Shown here: piece by piece, positions 1 to 6,491 of the stretch
How the letters are laid out: every line of letters begins with the position of its first letter
Position numbering within the stretch: the stretch's first letter is position 1
Source of the DNA: Bacteroidota bacterium
GTDB taxonomy: Bacteria; Bacteroidota; Bacteroidia; Chitinophagales; UBA2359
Reading direction: 5' to 3'
Assembly (NCBI GenBank): GCA_020627525.1
Contig: JAHDGP010000045.1
Location: 1 to 17,049, forward strand
Length of the DNA stretch: 17,049 nt
The notes under the pieces: model-generated
Told to the model about the DNA's origin: nothing
Seen by the model: only the letters and a program-made list of their open reading frames with translations
Database searches by the model: none
Position numbers and translations under genes: made by a program

Positions 1-460
1 GCGCTTCCGTTTTAAGCACTGATTTAAGTGATGGACAAATGGCGACGACCTTGAATGGCAAAGACATAACTGTAACGATAAATGCAGATGGAGTCTTTAT
101 CAATGAAGCTCAGGTAACAGTTGCAGATATAGAGACCGACAACGGAGTCATTCACGTAATAGATGCGGTTTTATTGCCCCCAACGACAACGGTAGTGGAT
201 GTGATAGTAAACAGCGAAGACTATACGACTTTGGAAGCTGCCGTTATCGCTGCGGACTTAGCGGAAACCCTTTCAGGTGACGGACCATTTACAGTCTTCG
301 CCCCAACCGATGCCGCTTTTGCAGCCTTACCAGATGGTACAATTGATGCCTTGTTGGCCGATCCAAGTGGCGATTTAACGGATATATTATTGTACCACGT
401 ATTGGGCGCTTCCGTTTTAAGCACTGATTTAAGTGATGGACAAATGGCGACGACCTTGAA
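1..460 (+). repeat. FAS1-coding direct repeat, 55-bp identical blocks 405 bp apart
   Basis: Positions 1-55 are identical to 406-460, base for base. The offset is 405 bp, exactly 135 codons, which is one FAS1 module. Identity stops abruptly at 55/460; beyond it the two copies encode similar residues but differ at many bases. This marks a recent module duplication or gene conversion within the FAS1 array. Confidence 0.85.
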
Positions 461-857
461 CGGACAAATTGTTAATGTTTCAATCAATGACAATGGTGTA
501 ATGATTAATAATGCAAATGTTGTTGTAGCTGATATTGAAACGGATAATGGAGTAGTGCATGTAATAGATGTTGTTTTAATTCCAGACCTAAGTTTAGCAA
601 TTGCTGAAATCAATGATTTTGCTGAAATTAAATTGTATCCAAATCCAGCTGAGTATCAAATTAGTTTGGATTTGAAAAATATTGATTACTCTGTTGAATC
701 AGTTGAAATTATAAATTACAATGGTAAGCTGGTAAAGACAGTTTACAATTTTGAAAATAACAAGCAAATAGATGTTAGTGATTTGAATTCAGGAGTGTAT
801 GTTGTAAAGGTGGTAATGGAAAATAGAAATTATATGAAGAAGTTTTTTGTCAGGTGA
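1..857 (+). CDS. Fasciclin (FAS1) repeat surface protein with T9SS C-terminal sorting domain, 3' part
   Basis: The 5' end lies outside the window: the reading frame (first full codon at 3) is open from the left edge, and the first ATG at 39 is internal to a repeat, so it is not the start. The window holds the end of one FAS1 domain (to about 180), one complete FAS1 domain (about 200-590), then a ~75-residue tail. The complete FAS1 domain shows the conserved H1 block (FTVFAPTDAAF), the YHV motif and the H2 block (NGVVHVIDVVL). The tail has the type A sorting-domain pattern (LYPNPA, then NLNSGVY-like DLNSGVYVVKV, ending in a basic KKFFVR). FAS1 domains are extracellular adhesion modules, and the sorting domain is known to direct proteins through T9SS to the surface. 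Inferred role: secreted or surface adhesin. Repeat period is 135 residues. Confidence 0.9.
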   Translation, partial: ASVLSTDLSDGQMATTLNGKDITVTINADGVFINEAQVTVADIETDNGVIHVIDAVLLPPTTTVVDVIVNSEDYTTLEAAVIAADLAETLSGDGPFTVFAPTDAAFAALPDGTIDALLADPSGDLTDILLYHVLGASVLSTDLSDGQMATTLNGQIVNVSINDNGVMINNANVVVADIETDNGVVHVIDVVLIPDLSLAIAEINDFAEIKLYPNPAEYQISLDLKNIDYSVESVEIINYNGKLVKTVYNFENNKQIDVSDLNSGVYVVKVVMENRNYMKKFFVR

Positions 858-1085
858 CTGGACTAAGTATCCTGGGCTATTGGAAAAATTCTTTTCTAAT
901 TGTAAAAGGAAAAAAGGTGATTTCTGATGATCGAGGAGTTTTTGTTCGATTACTTTAATAGTCTGTTTATTACTTAATGAAAGACCTACGAGCAACTAGA
1001 TGCGTGCATTTTAAGCGTCTCGTAGGTCTGTTTTACAAAATGTTATAAACAATAACTGTTTTTTAGTGTTATATTTTTCGACAAT
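858..1085. other. Intergenic region with one long inverted repeat
   Basis: No coding region can be supported between the FAS1 gene and the first MITE-like element. The open frame on the minus strand (789-995) has no recognisable content. The only structure seen is the inverted repeat at 982-1029. Confidence 0.5.
982..1029. terminator. Inverted repeat, possible terminator or RNA hairpin
   Basis: AGACCTACGAG at 982-992 is the exact reverse complement of 1019-1029, giving an 11-bp perfect stem with a 26-nt loop. The loop can itself pair weakly (AGATGC at 998-1003 with GCGTCT at 1015-1020). TTTT follows at 1031-1034 on the plus strand. It lies 125 bp downstream of the FAS1 stop codon, so it may end that transcript, but the loop is long for a classical intrinsic terminator. 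Confidence 0.4.
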
Positions 1086-1249
1086 TAAGGGATGTAGCAT
1101 AAATAAGTGTCCGATTTTGAGCAAAAAGATTTTTTAAAATAAAAGGCGGAAAACGTAGACCTAGCAAGAGCTAAGGCGAGGCTTTCTAACGAATTATTTT
1201 GAAAAATATTGAAGATGAAAACGGACAGTTATTAATGTTGCATCCCTAA
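1086..1249. mobile_element. MITE-like element, copy A (164 bp, terminal inverted repeats)
   Basis: The left arm 1086-1113 matches the reverse complement of the right arm 1222-1249 at 23 of 28 positions. The arm core reads TAAGGGAT...AATAAGTGTCCG on the left and TTAGGGAT...AATAACTGTCCG on the right. No ORF lies inside. Copy B at 3567-3729 has nearly the same length and the same arm pattern but the opposite arm order. A target-site duplication is not evident. It could be a non-autonomous transposon, an insertion-sequence remnant, or a dispersed structured repeat; there is no transposase here to decide. Confidence 0.6.
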
Positions 1250-1341
1250 GTAATTAACAAACTCAAGAAAATACTTTCTAAGTTCTTGATTACTTTGTTT
1301 CACATACATAAATACTATTAAACTGGAAAACTGAATATTAC

Positions 1342-1926
1342 TTGAAAACTGCTAAATCAGATATTGAAATCATTGATGAGATTTTGGCTGGAAGTAAAAG
1401 CGCCTTTAAACTACTTTATGAGCGATATTCCAGAAATCATTTCCTAACTTGCATACGTTATGTCAAGAATAGAACGGATGCGGAGGATATGTTGCAAGAA
1501 TCGTATATCAAAATTTTTAAAGATTTGAAACAGTTTGACGCAAAAAAAGCTAATTTTAGTACTTGGTCAAACAGAGTAGTAATCAATACTTGTTTGATGA
1601 AACTGAGAAAGAAAAATGTTTTGAAAGATTTTGAGAACTTTATGGATCGTGGAAACGATATAAAAATTGAATCATCTGCTATTGATAATTTGAGTTTGCA
1701 AGAGTTGACAAATGTAATTTTGCAGTTGCCCAAAGGTTACAGAACTGTTTTCAATCTGTTTGTTATTGATGGATTTTCTCATAAAGAAATAGCAGAAAAG
1801 TTAGATATATCTGAAAATACTTCTAAAACTCAATTGTCAAAAGCTAGAAAAAATTTACAAAAAATTTTAAAACCAAATATTAATTGTTCCTCTACAGATA
1901 TGTCTTTTTTGAATTATGCAAAATGA
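1342..1926 (+). CDS. ECF-family RNA polymerase sigma factor
   Basis: The 194-aa product has the sigma-70 ECF layout. Region 2 is at about residues 20-90, with the core-binding and -10 recognition stretch DAEDMLQESYIKIFKDL and FSTWSNRVVINTCLMKLRKK. Region 4 is at about 120-176, with an HTH (GFSHKEIAEKLDISENTSKTQL). There is no in-frame ATG before residue 50. The frame is open upstream to 1312, and TTG at 1342 gives the usual N-terminal distance to region 2, so TTG is taken as the start. Its 3' end overlaps the next gene by 11 bp, which indicates translational coupling. ECF factors redirect RNA polymerase to a small regulon and are normally held inactive by an anti-sigma partner; here that partner is inferred to be the downstream product. 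Residues 177-194 after region 4 look unstructured. Confidence 0.93.
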   Translation: MKTAKSDIEIIDEILAGSKSAFKLLYERYSRNHFLTCIRYVKNRTDAEDMLQESYIKIFKDLKQFDAKKANFSTWSNRVVINTCLMKLRKKNVLKDFENFMDRGNDIKIESSAIDNLSLQELTNVILQLPKGYRTVFNLFVIDGFSHKEIAEKLDISENTSKTQLSKARKNLQKILKPNINCSSTDMSFLNYAK

Positions 1927-3523
1927 TAAAAAAATAAAAGATGCATTCAACAATCGCTCATTGGACAATGAGGATTGGCTAAGTCCGCCAAGTGCTGTCT
2001 TTGAGAATATCGAGGATGAACTCTTTAATAAAAAGAAAAGAAAACCCTTTTTTCCTTTGTGGCTTCAAATTGGTATTTTTGTTATGTTTTTGATTGGACT
2101 TCTGACTTATAGATTTAATACTGCATCGACTGAAATTGCTGACAGTAGCAATAACGTTGTTGTTGAAAATAAATCTGATGTTCTGAGTAATATCAATATT
2201 GAAAATGAAATTCCTTCAAGTTCTACTTTGCAAAATCAAAAGCAATTAGATAGTAATGAGGAGATTAGCGTTGAAGCGTTAACCGTTAACGATAGTAAAG
2301 AAATTTCATTTAACAGTACAACAGAAAGTATTAAGAATACAAAAAACAACAATGTCGAATCTTCTAAGTCTGATTCTAAAATTGCCAATCAAAGTTCTTC
2401 TGATAAAAATAGTATAAATCAAAATCGTTCAATCAGCATTACAAATGAAACAAATTTAGGTATTGAAGTTCAGGCTAATTTTGCAAACAACAGAAAAGGA
2501 ACAGTAAGTAATTTTGAATCCACAACGAATATAAATGTAATTCAACAAGAAAACAATAACACCAATCAATCTTTAAGTACGGATTTAAATAGCGCAATTT
2601 TCTCTGATGATATTAATAAAAATAATATTGGTTTAGAAAAATATAATACCTCGGCTATCGAGCAATTGAATGTAATTCCTGTTACCTTGAGGAGTGAAGA
2701 CGATCTGGAACAAAATTTATTAGCTAACAACAATGCTTCATATGCCAATCCTATTTTACTGAAACAAAATGATTGGATTTTTACAATAGGAACATCATTG
2801 AGTTTTTGGAATTTTAAATTAAATGAAAATTATCAGACAGCTTTGCAACCAGCTGATTTTACCTATACCAATGGAAAAGGTATTGCTATTTTTACGGGTG
2901 TTGAGAAATCCTTTGCTTCCAGTTTTAGGGTAAAGGCTACTGTTGGATTTGAAAATATAAATTTTAAATCTGGTCATAATTCATCAATCAATTATAATCC
3001 TGCTTTGGAAGAATCGAATATGTCTAATGATTTTAGTTTGACAATGGCTTCTCCGCTTGGCTTTATTGAATCTGAAATAAATGTCAGACGATCAGATGGT
3101 GTAAATGCTGAGGCTACGGATTTAGTAGTTGATTTAAACAACAGCCATAAAGTAAGCAATTTTGATTTTGGAATGAGCGTATTGAAGCAGTTTTCAATTA
3201 GCAACCGTTTAGCCCTAAATTTAGAAGGCGGAGCGGGACTAAATCACCTCATTTCACTAGACAATGATTTGTATAAATTCAGCTTGTCAAAAGAAGGTTT
3301 TCAGTCTGGCAATTCTTCCATAACGGCTGACCAAAACGAACTGAAAAAAACACGCCCTTATTTCCTAATTGGTGGCTCTTCAATGTATAAAATAAACCCC
3401 AATTCTTCAATAGGTTTGAGCTATCAGCTGAAACAAGATTTTAACTCAATTTATCAATCAGGTGATTTTAATACGCTTTTAAAAAGGCAATTTTTGATTT
3501 TGGAATATAGAGTGAAGTTGTAA
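1916..3523 (+). CDS. Single-TM protein with C-terminal beta-barrel-like domain; candidate dual membrane-spanning anti-sigma factor
   Basis: The 535-aa product starts at ATG 1916, inside the 3' end of the sigma gene. Seen: a short cytoplasmic N-terminus (1-44, with DNEDWLSPPSAVFENIEDEL), one hydrophobic segment at about 45-66 after KKKRK, a Ser/Asn-rich linker (about 67-280), and a C-terminal domain (about 286-535) of alternating strands ending in an aromatic/aliphatic strand (FLILEYRVKL), as outer-membrane barrels do. By the positive-inside rule the N-terminus is cytoplasmic. Known: a class of anti-sigma factors in Bacteroides thetaiotaomicron (Dma) has an inner-membrane helix, a periplasmic linker and an outer-membrane barrel. 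Inference: this protein is of that kind, binds the adjacent ECF factor with residues 1-44 and reports outer-membrane state. An alternative is an ordinary TM-anchored barrel-like protein of unknown role. There is no N-terminal signal peptidase site. Confidence 0.75.
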   Translation: MQNDKKIKDAFNNRSLDNEDWLSPPSAVFENIEDELFNKKKRKPFFPLWLQIGIFVMFLIGLLTYRFNTASTEIADSSNNVVVENKSDVLSNINIENEIPSSSTLQNQKQLDSNEEISVEALTVNDSKEISFNSTTESIKNTKNNNVESSKSDSKIANQSSSDKNSINQNRSISITNETNLGIEVQANFANNRKGTVSNFESTTNINVIQQENNNTNQSLSTDLNSAIFSDDINKNNIGLEKYNTSAIEQLNVIPVTLRSEDDLEQNLLANNNASYANPILLKQNDWIFTIGTSLSFWNFKLNENYQTALQPADFTYTNGKGIAIFTGVEKSFASSFRVKATVGFENINFKSGHNSSINYNPALEESNMSNDFSLTMASPLGFIESEINVRRSDGVNAEATDLVVDLNNSHKVSNFDFGMSVLKQFSISNRLALNLEGGAGLNHLISLDNDLYKFSLSKEGFQSGNSSITADQNELKKTRPYFLIGGSSMYKINPNSSIGLSYQLKQDFNSIYQSGDFNTLLKRQFLILEYRVKL

Positions 3524-3566
3524 AACTGTCTTAAAGTATTTTTCGTTTCCTCCTCTAATCTTTGAT

Positions 3567-3729
3567 TTAGGAATAGCTCAAAAATAACTGTCCACTTTGA
3601 TAATATCTTTTTACATTATTCTGTGTTATTTTTATTCACCGTAACACAGCTATGCTTCATAAAAATGCCTTGAATAATATTAAAAATATAAAAATCAAAC
3701 TTGGACACTTATTTATGAGCTATTCCTTA
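3567..3729. mobile_element. MITE-like element, copy B (163 bp), inverted relative to copy A
   Basis: Left arm 3567-3593 matches the reverse complement of right arm 3703-3729 at 24 of 27 positions, and pairing continues a few bases inward. Here the TTA...AACTGTCC arm is on the left and the TAA...AAGTGTCC arm on the right, the reverse of copy A. A perfect 8-bp inverted repeat (CTGTGTTA 3621-3628, TAACACAG 3642-3649) sits near the centre. The interior can be aligned loosely with the reverse complement of copy A. It starts 43 bp after the barrel-protein stop codon, so it could also act as a transcript-end structure. Confidence 0.6.
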
Positions 3730-3845
3730 AACTTACTCGGGTTACACGTTATTTATGATAGTGTATAAATTCTCATTACAATTACAGCGAAATCAGTAAA
3801 TTTTCATATATTCAAGTTAAAATCCCAACGATTATGTAATTTTAG

Positions 3846-4067
3846 ATTGCATTTTGTGAATTTGTACTGGTCTGTTTATTGGCGTTTTGCGGTATACATA
3901 CCACTGTAAAAGCACAAACAGGACAGGAGAAGGAGAGCAGTTCTTTAAATTTGGATTTAGAGAATCCATCTGATAATTTGACTGCGTTTATAAAGGTAAG
4001 AGGCTCTGAATATTCTTCGTCAAATGAAACAAGCTGGACTTATTTCAAAAAGTTGAATCCTAAATAA
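3846..4067 (+). pseudogene. Remnant of a secreted protein (signal peptide plus short DUF1838-like N-terminus)
   Basis: The frame is open from 3846 (after TAG at 3843) to TAA at 4065-4067. It encodes a hydrophobic stretch (FVLVCLLAFCGI) followed by VKAQ, which looks like a signal peptide with cleavage before Q. Next come LNLDLENPSDNLTAFIKVRG and about 20 more residues, then the stop. No ATG precedes the signal peptide; only weak starts such as TTG 3879 exist, and these would cut into it. The LDLENPSDNLTAFIKVRGS stretch resembles the N-terminus of DUF1838 proteins as I recall them, which are far longer. Both the lost start and the early stop suggest a decayed gene. The family call is tentative. 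Confidence 0.4.
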
Positions 4068-4072
4068 TGTAA

Positions 4073-4666
4073 ATGCTAATTAAACAAAACGAAATGAATG
4101 AGCTTTTAGAATACATAAAGAATGACATCTCTATCACGGATGATATTCAAAAAAAGTTGAATAGAATATCTGTTAAAAAAGAGGTGCAGAAAGGTGAAAT
4201 TATTCTAGGCGAAAATTCATTAAAAAAACAACATGTTTTTGTTTTAAATGGTTGCTTGCGCTCTTTTTATAGAATGGAAAATGGCAAAGAAGTTACCATT
4301 CAGTTTGCTATTAAAAATTGGTGGGTGGGGGACTACATTACTTTATACACAAAAAATAAATCTATTTTGTCAATTGAAGGATTGATTAAATCAGAAATAC
4401 TCTTAATTGAAAAAAGTGAATTGGAAAAACTGTATTTAGAGCATCCTGAATTTGAAGCGTTTCAAAGAAAAAATTTTGAAAGACACATTGCAACACTACA
4501 AAAGAGAATCTTGAGTTTGCTAACAAAAACTGCTGCTGAAAAATACAGTCAGTTCATTAATGATTATGTTGATTTTGTACAAAAAATCCCTAATTATCAA
4601 ATAGCATCCTACCTCGGAATCACTGCTGAAAGTTTGAGTAGAATTCGAAAAAACTATAAAAAGTAA
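4073..4666 (+). CDS. Crp/Fnr-family transcriptional regulator
   Basis: The 197-aa product has a cyclic-nucleotide-binding-like beta-barrel at about residues 30-120 (KGEIILGENSLKKQHVFVLNG, then GKEVTIQFAIKNWWVGDY), a long dimerisation helix at about 125-165 and a short C-terminal HTH at about 169-193 (PNYQIASYLGITAESLSRIR). This compact form without a full winged HTH is typical of Bacteroidota Crp/Fnr proteins. The canonical cAMP-binding residues of E. coli Crp are not evident, so the ligand is unknown. ATG 4073 is used; ATG 4094 (residue 8) is an equally good alternative. It lies 5 bp after the stop of a gene remnant and is the only intact gene in a decayed stretch. Its targets cannot be told from the sequence. 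Confidence 0.88.
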   Translation: MLIKQNEMNELLEYIKNDISITDDIQKKLNRISVKKEVQKGEIILGENSLKKQHVFVLNGCLRSFYRMENGKEVTIQFAIKNWWVGDYITLYTKNKSILSIEGLIKSEILLIEKSELEKLYLEHPEFEAFQRKNFERHIATLQKRILSLLTKTAAEKYSQFINDYVDFVQKIPNYQIASYLGITAESLSRIRKNYKK

Positions 4667-4673
4667 TCTCTTT

Positions 4674-4811
4674 TATCCTTCGATTTTACTATTCAACCAC
4701 TACCATCCGTCCGTTATTGATTTCATTGCAGTAGTAGATGCTGATAATTTTAAACGAAAAATATCAGAATTGGGTATTGAATATATAGATGAATTGGATT
4801 GGAAATGGTAA
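4674..4811 (+). pseudogene. Orphan 3' gene fragment, family unknown
   Basis: Just after the Crp/Fnr gene, a frame without a start codon reads HPSVIDFIAVVDADNFKRKI and ISELGIEYIDELDWKW to TAA at 4809-4811. The acidic, amphipathic content looks protein-like rather than random, and it resembles the C-terminal end of a small enzyme, possibly of the VOC/glyoxalase type, but I do not recognise it firmly. It ends 4 bp before the stop codon of the convergent broken hydrolase gene. Confidence 0.3.
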
Positions 4812-4814
4812 AAC

Positions 4815-5274
4815 TTAACTTTCAATAAATTCAAGCAATTCTTTTAAAAAATACTCAGGTACTTCATTGTGTAGAAAGTGTCCAGCCGTTTCAGAAACCC
4901 TTAATCGAAAAGTTTCAGGCATTCCTTTTTCCATATCGTAAAACTGATCAAGAATAAGCGCACCATCTGTTTTTCCTGCAAATGCAAGTGTTTCCATTGA
5001 CGGCAGCTTGCCATAAAACTTTGCAAGATCTTTGTCATTTGCATTGTCAAAGAAGGACCAATAATAGGCGAGGGCGGCTTCTGTTCTGTCTGGGTGCTAT
5101 GCATTTATACTTGCTAGAAAGTTGCGAAATTGAATAATCCCAAGTGTGTGCCAAGTCGGGAAAGCCGTGTAAAAAGACGATTGCTTTACCATCTCCTTTT
5201 TCAATAAAATGATAGTTTAAATCATTTATTGAAGCTTGATTTATTGGGTGAACGCTTAGTTTTATATCCTCCAA
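4815..5274 (-). pseudogene. Alpha/beta hydrolase, broken: central deletion and frameshift
   Basis: Two parts of one alpha/beta hydrolase lie in different frames. The N-terminal part (5274 to about 5092) has LNYHFIEKGDGKAIVFLHGF, the oxyanion-hole HGFPD, and ends at YKCIAP. The C-terminal part (about 5096 to 4815) reads PDRTEAALAYYWSFFDN, then AFAGKTDGALILDQFYDM and AGHFLHNEVPEYFLKELLEF, which holds the catalytic-His region. The segment normally between them, carrying the GxSxG-type nucleophile elbow and the cap, is missing. About 155 residues remain where the family usually has about 280. The protein cannot be catalytic. The only start is TTG 5274; no ATG is available upstream, so even initiation is doubtful. 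Confidence 0.8.
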
Positions 5275-5302
5275 AGTTTGTCTTTTTATGTTTTGTGAAA
5301 TT

Positions 5303-5674
5303 TTATCTAAAAACTTTCTTGTTTTTCTTTTCCCTGATCAATTTACCGTTTTCATAGAATTCTATTTTAAAAGTATCTTTTTTTTCGGTTAAATGAACCC
5401 ATTTGCCAGTTTTTTTTCCATAAAGGTAGTTAGCAATAATTATAGGATTTCCATTGGAGTTGAAATAGGTACAAGTGCCATGAAGTTGGTTTTTTACCAA
5501 ATTTCCTTCTAAAGCAATGGCGCCATTGCTGTGCCACTCTTTGGTTTCTCCAAAATAACCTTGTTTCTCCTCATCCCATATTTTGCTAGAAGCAGTGTTG
5601 CCGTTTTTATGGTATTCGAGTACTAAATTGTCAGAGGTGCAGCTGGTGATAAGAAATCTGGAATTCTCAATCAT
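5303..5674 (-). CDS. MORN/YwqK-like repeat protein
   Basis: The 123-aa product begins at ATG 5674. A TTG at 5698 would extend it by 8 residues but lies inside the terminator of the upstream gene, so ATG is preferred. It contains about four copies of a toxin-antitoxin YwqK/MORN-variant repeat: EYHKNGNTASSKIWD, EWHSNGAIALEGNLVKNQLHG, YFNSNGNPIIIANYLYGKKTG and EFYENGKLIREKK. In this family the aromatic-x-x-NG core forms beta-hairpins. Such proteins are often annotated as antitoxins, but no toxin gene is adjacent, so that role is not supported here. The N-terminus (FLITSC) is too short for a convincing signal peptide. The next gene on this strand is the broken hydrolase, 28 bp on. Confidence 0.65.
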   Translation of the reverse strand: MIENSRFLITSCTSDNLVLEYHKNGNTASSKIWDEEKQGYFGETKEWHSNGAIALEGNLVKNQLHGTCTYFNSNGNPIIIANYLYGKKTGKWVHLTEKKDTFKIEFYENGKLIREKKNKKVFR

Positions 5675-5683
5675 TTCAGTGTG

Positions 5684-5717
5684 ATAAAAAAAACCCAATC
5701 AAAACTAATTGATTGGG
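5684..5717 (-). terminator. Rho-independent terminator of the 710-aa/P-domain operon
   Basis: On the minus strand, CCCAATCAA (5717-5709), a 6-nt loop, and TTGATTGGG (5702-5694) form a perfect 9-bp stem followed directly by a run of eight T (from the A-run before 5694). It lies 27 bp after the stop codon of the P-domain gene. Confidence 0.85.
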
Positions 5718-5744
5718 CTTATATAAAAGTGCTTAGTATTTTTA

Positions 5745-6458
5745 TTATTCGGAATCAAGATCCAGTTTCCAGCTTTTCAACTGTCCGCCAAATTTTCCTT
5801 TAAAATCTGTTATTGAAAGTGTCCAAATGCCTTTAGACTTTTCACCATTGAGCTTTTCAAGGTCAGATTTTTTGAATTTTTTCTTCAAATTTTTCTTTCC
5901 TTTATCCGCTTTGTTGTGCAAGACCACTTCTTTGCCTCCTGGGCTAACCAATGCAACTTTCAAGTCTCCAATATTTGCATGAGCAATATTTACACTTGCT
6001 TTTGCAGAGGAAACTTTACCAGCAGTATGACAATAATGTTTACTAGAAATTGTAGCTTTCGCTTTTTGATCTAAAATAACTTCTGAAGTTTTAGGTTGAG
6101 CAAAATCAAAGATCAAGCACCAATCATTTAGTATTCCAGAATCTTTTTTAGAACCATCTTTAACACTGATTTTCCAGTTACCTTTAGCCTTACCGCCAAC
6201 AAATTTCTTAAGGGCTTTTCCGCCAACTTGAACACAAAGTATTTTTCCTTTAACTTTCTCTTTGTTGTGTAATTTTACAGCAGTGCCATCAGGTCCTGTT
6301 AGTGTAACAACGAGGTTTTCTGAGTGAGAATGATGAAGGTTAAATCTTGCTTGTAAAGCCTGAATTTTACCATCTCTAATGATTTTCATTTCGTCAGAAA
6401 TACCTTCCTTACCTACCGCAAGAAACTCGTCAATTTGCCTTCTTTTAGAATATAGCAT
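5745..6458 (-). CDS. Double P-domain (proprotein convertase P-like) protein without signal peptide
   Basis: The 237-aa product contains two copies of a P-domain-like beta fold, at about residues 36-119 and 149-235. Each has the pattern L-x-V-x-L-x-x-P-x-G, then V-x-L-H-N-K, then G-x-W-x-x-x-x-x-D and a C-terminal L-x-x-W-x-L. Examples are LVVTLTGPDGTAVKLHNK with KGNWKISVKDG, and LKVALVSPGGKEVVLHNK with KGIWTLSITDF. P-domains usually sit after subtilisin or metalloprotease domains of secreted proteins. Here there is no protease, no signal peptide and no sorting domain, and the N-terminus (MLYSKRRQIDEFL) is charged. It follows the 710-aa gene by 33 bp and shares its terminator, so it is probably co-transcribed with it. 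Inferred role: cytoplasmic partner or cap of the repeat proteins; function unknown. Confidence 0.8.
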   Translation of the reverse strand: MLYSKRRQIDEFLAVGKEGISDEMKIIRDGKIQALQARFNLHHSHSENLVVTLTGPDGTAVKLHNKEKVKGKILCVQVGGKALKKFVGGKAKGNWKISVKDGSKKDSGILNDWCLIFDFAQPKTSEVILDQKAKATISSKHYCHTAGKVSSAKASVNIAHANIGDLKVALVSPGGKEVVLHNKADKGKKNLKKKFKKSDLEKLNGEKSKGIWTLSITDFKGKFGGQLKSWKLDLDSE

Positions 6459-6491
6459 AACAATTTAAAATTTTTGAAATGAATAAAAGGA

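Noticed and set aside
221..613. Minus-strand 130-codon frame over the FAS1 gene
   Set aside because: It lies opposite a clear FAS1 domain and has no recognisable content.
1290..1297. TTACTTTG as -7 box for the sigma operon
   Set aside because: It differs from TAnnTTTG at the second base and there is no TTTG at the expected upstream distance.
5303..5674. Toxin-antitoxin module around the YwqK-like repeat protein
   Set aside because: There is no toxin-like gene next to it; the neighbours are a P-domain gene and a broken hydrolase.
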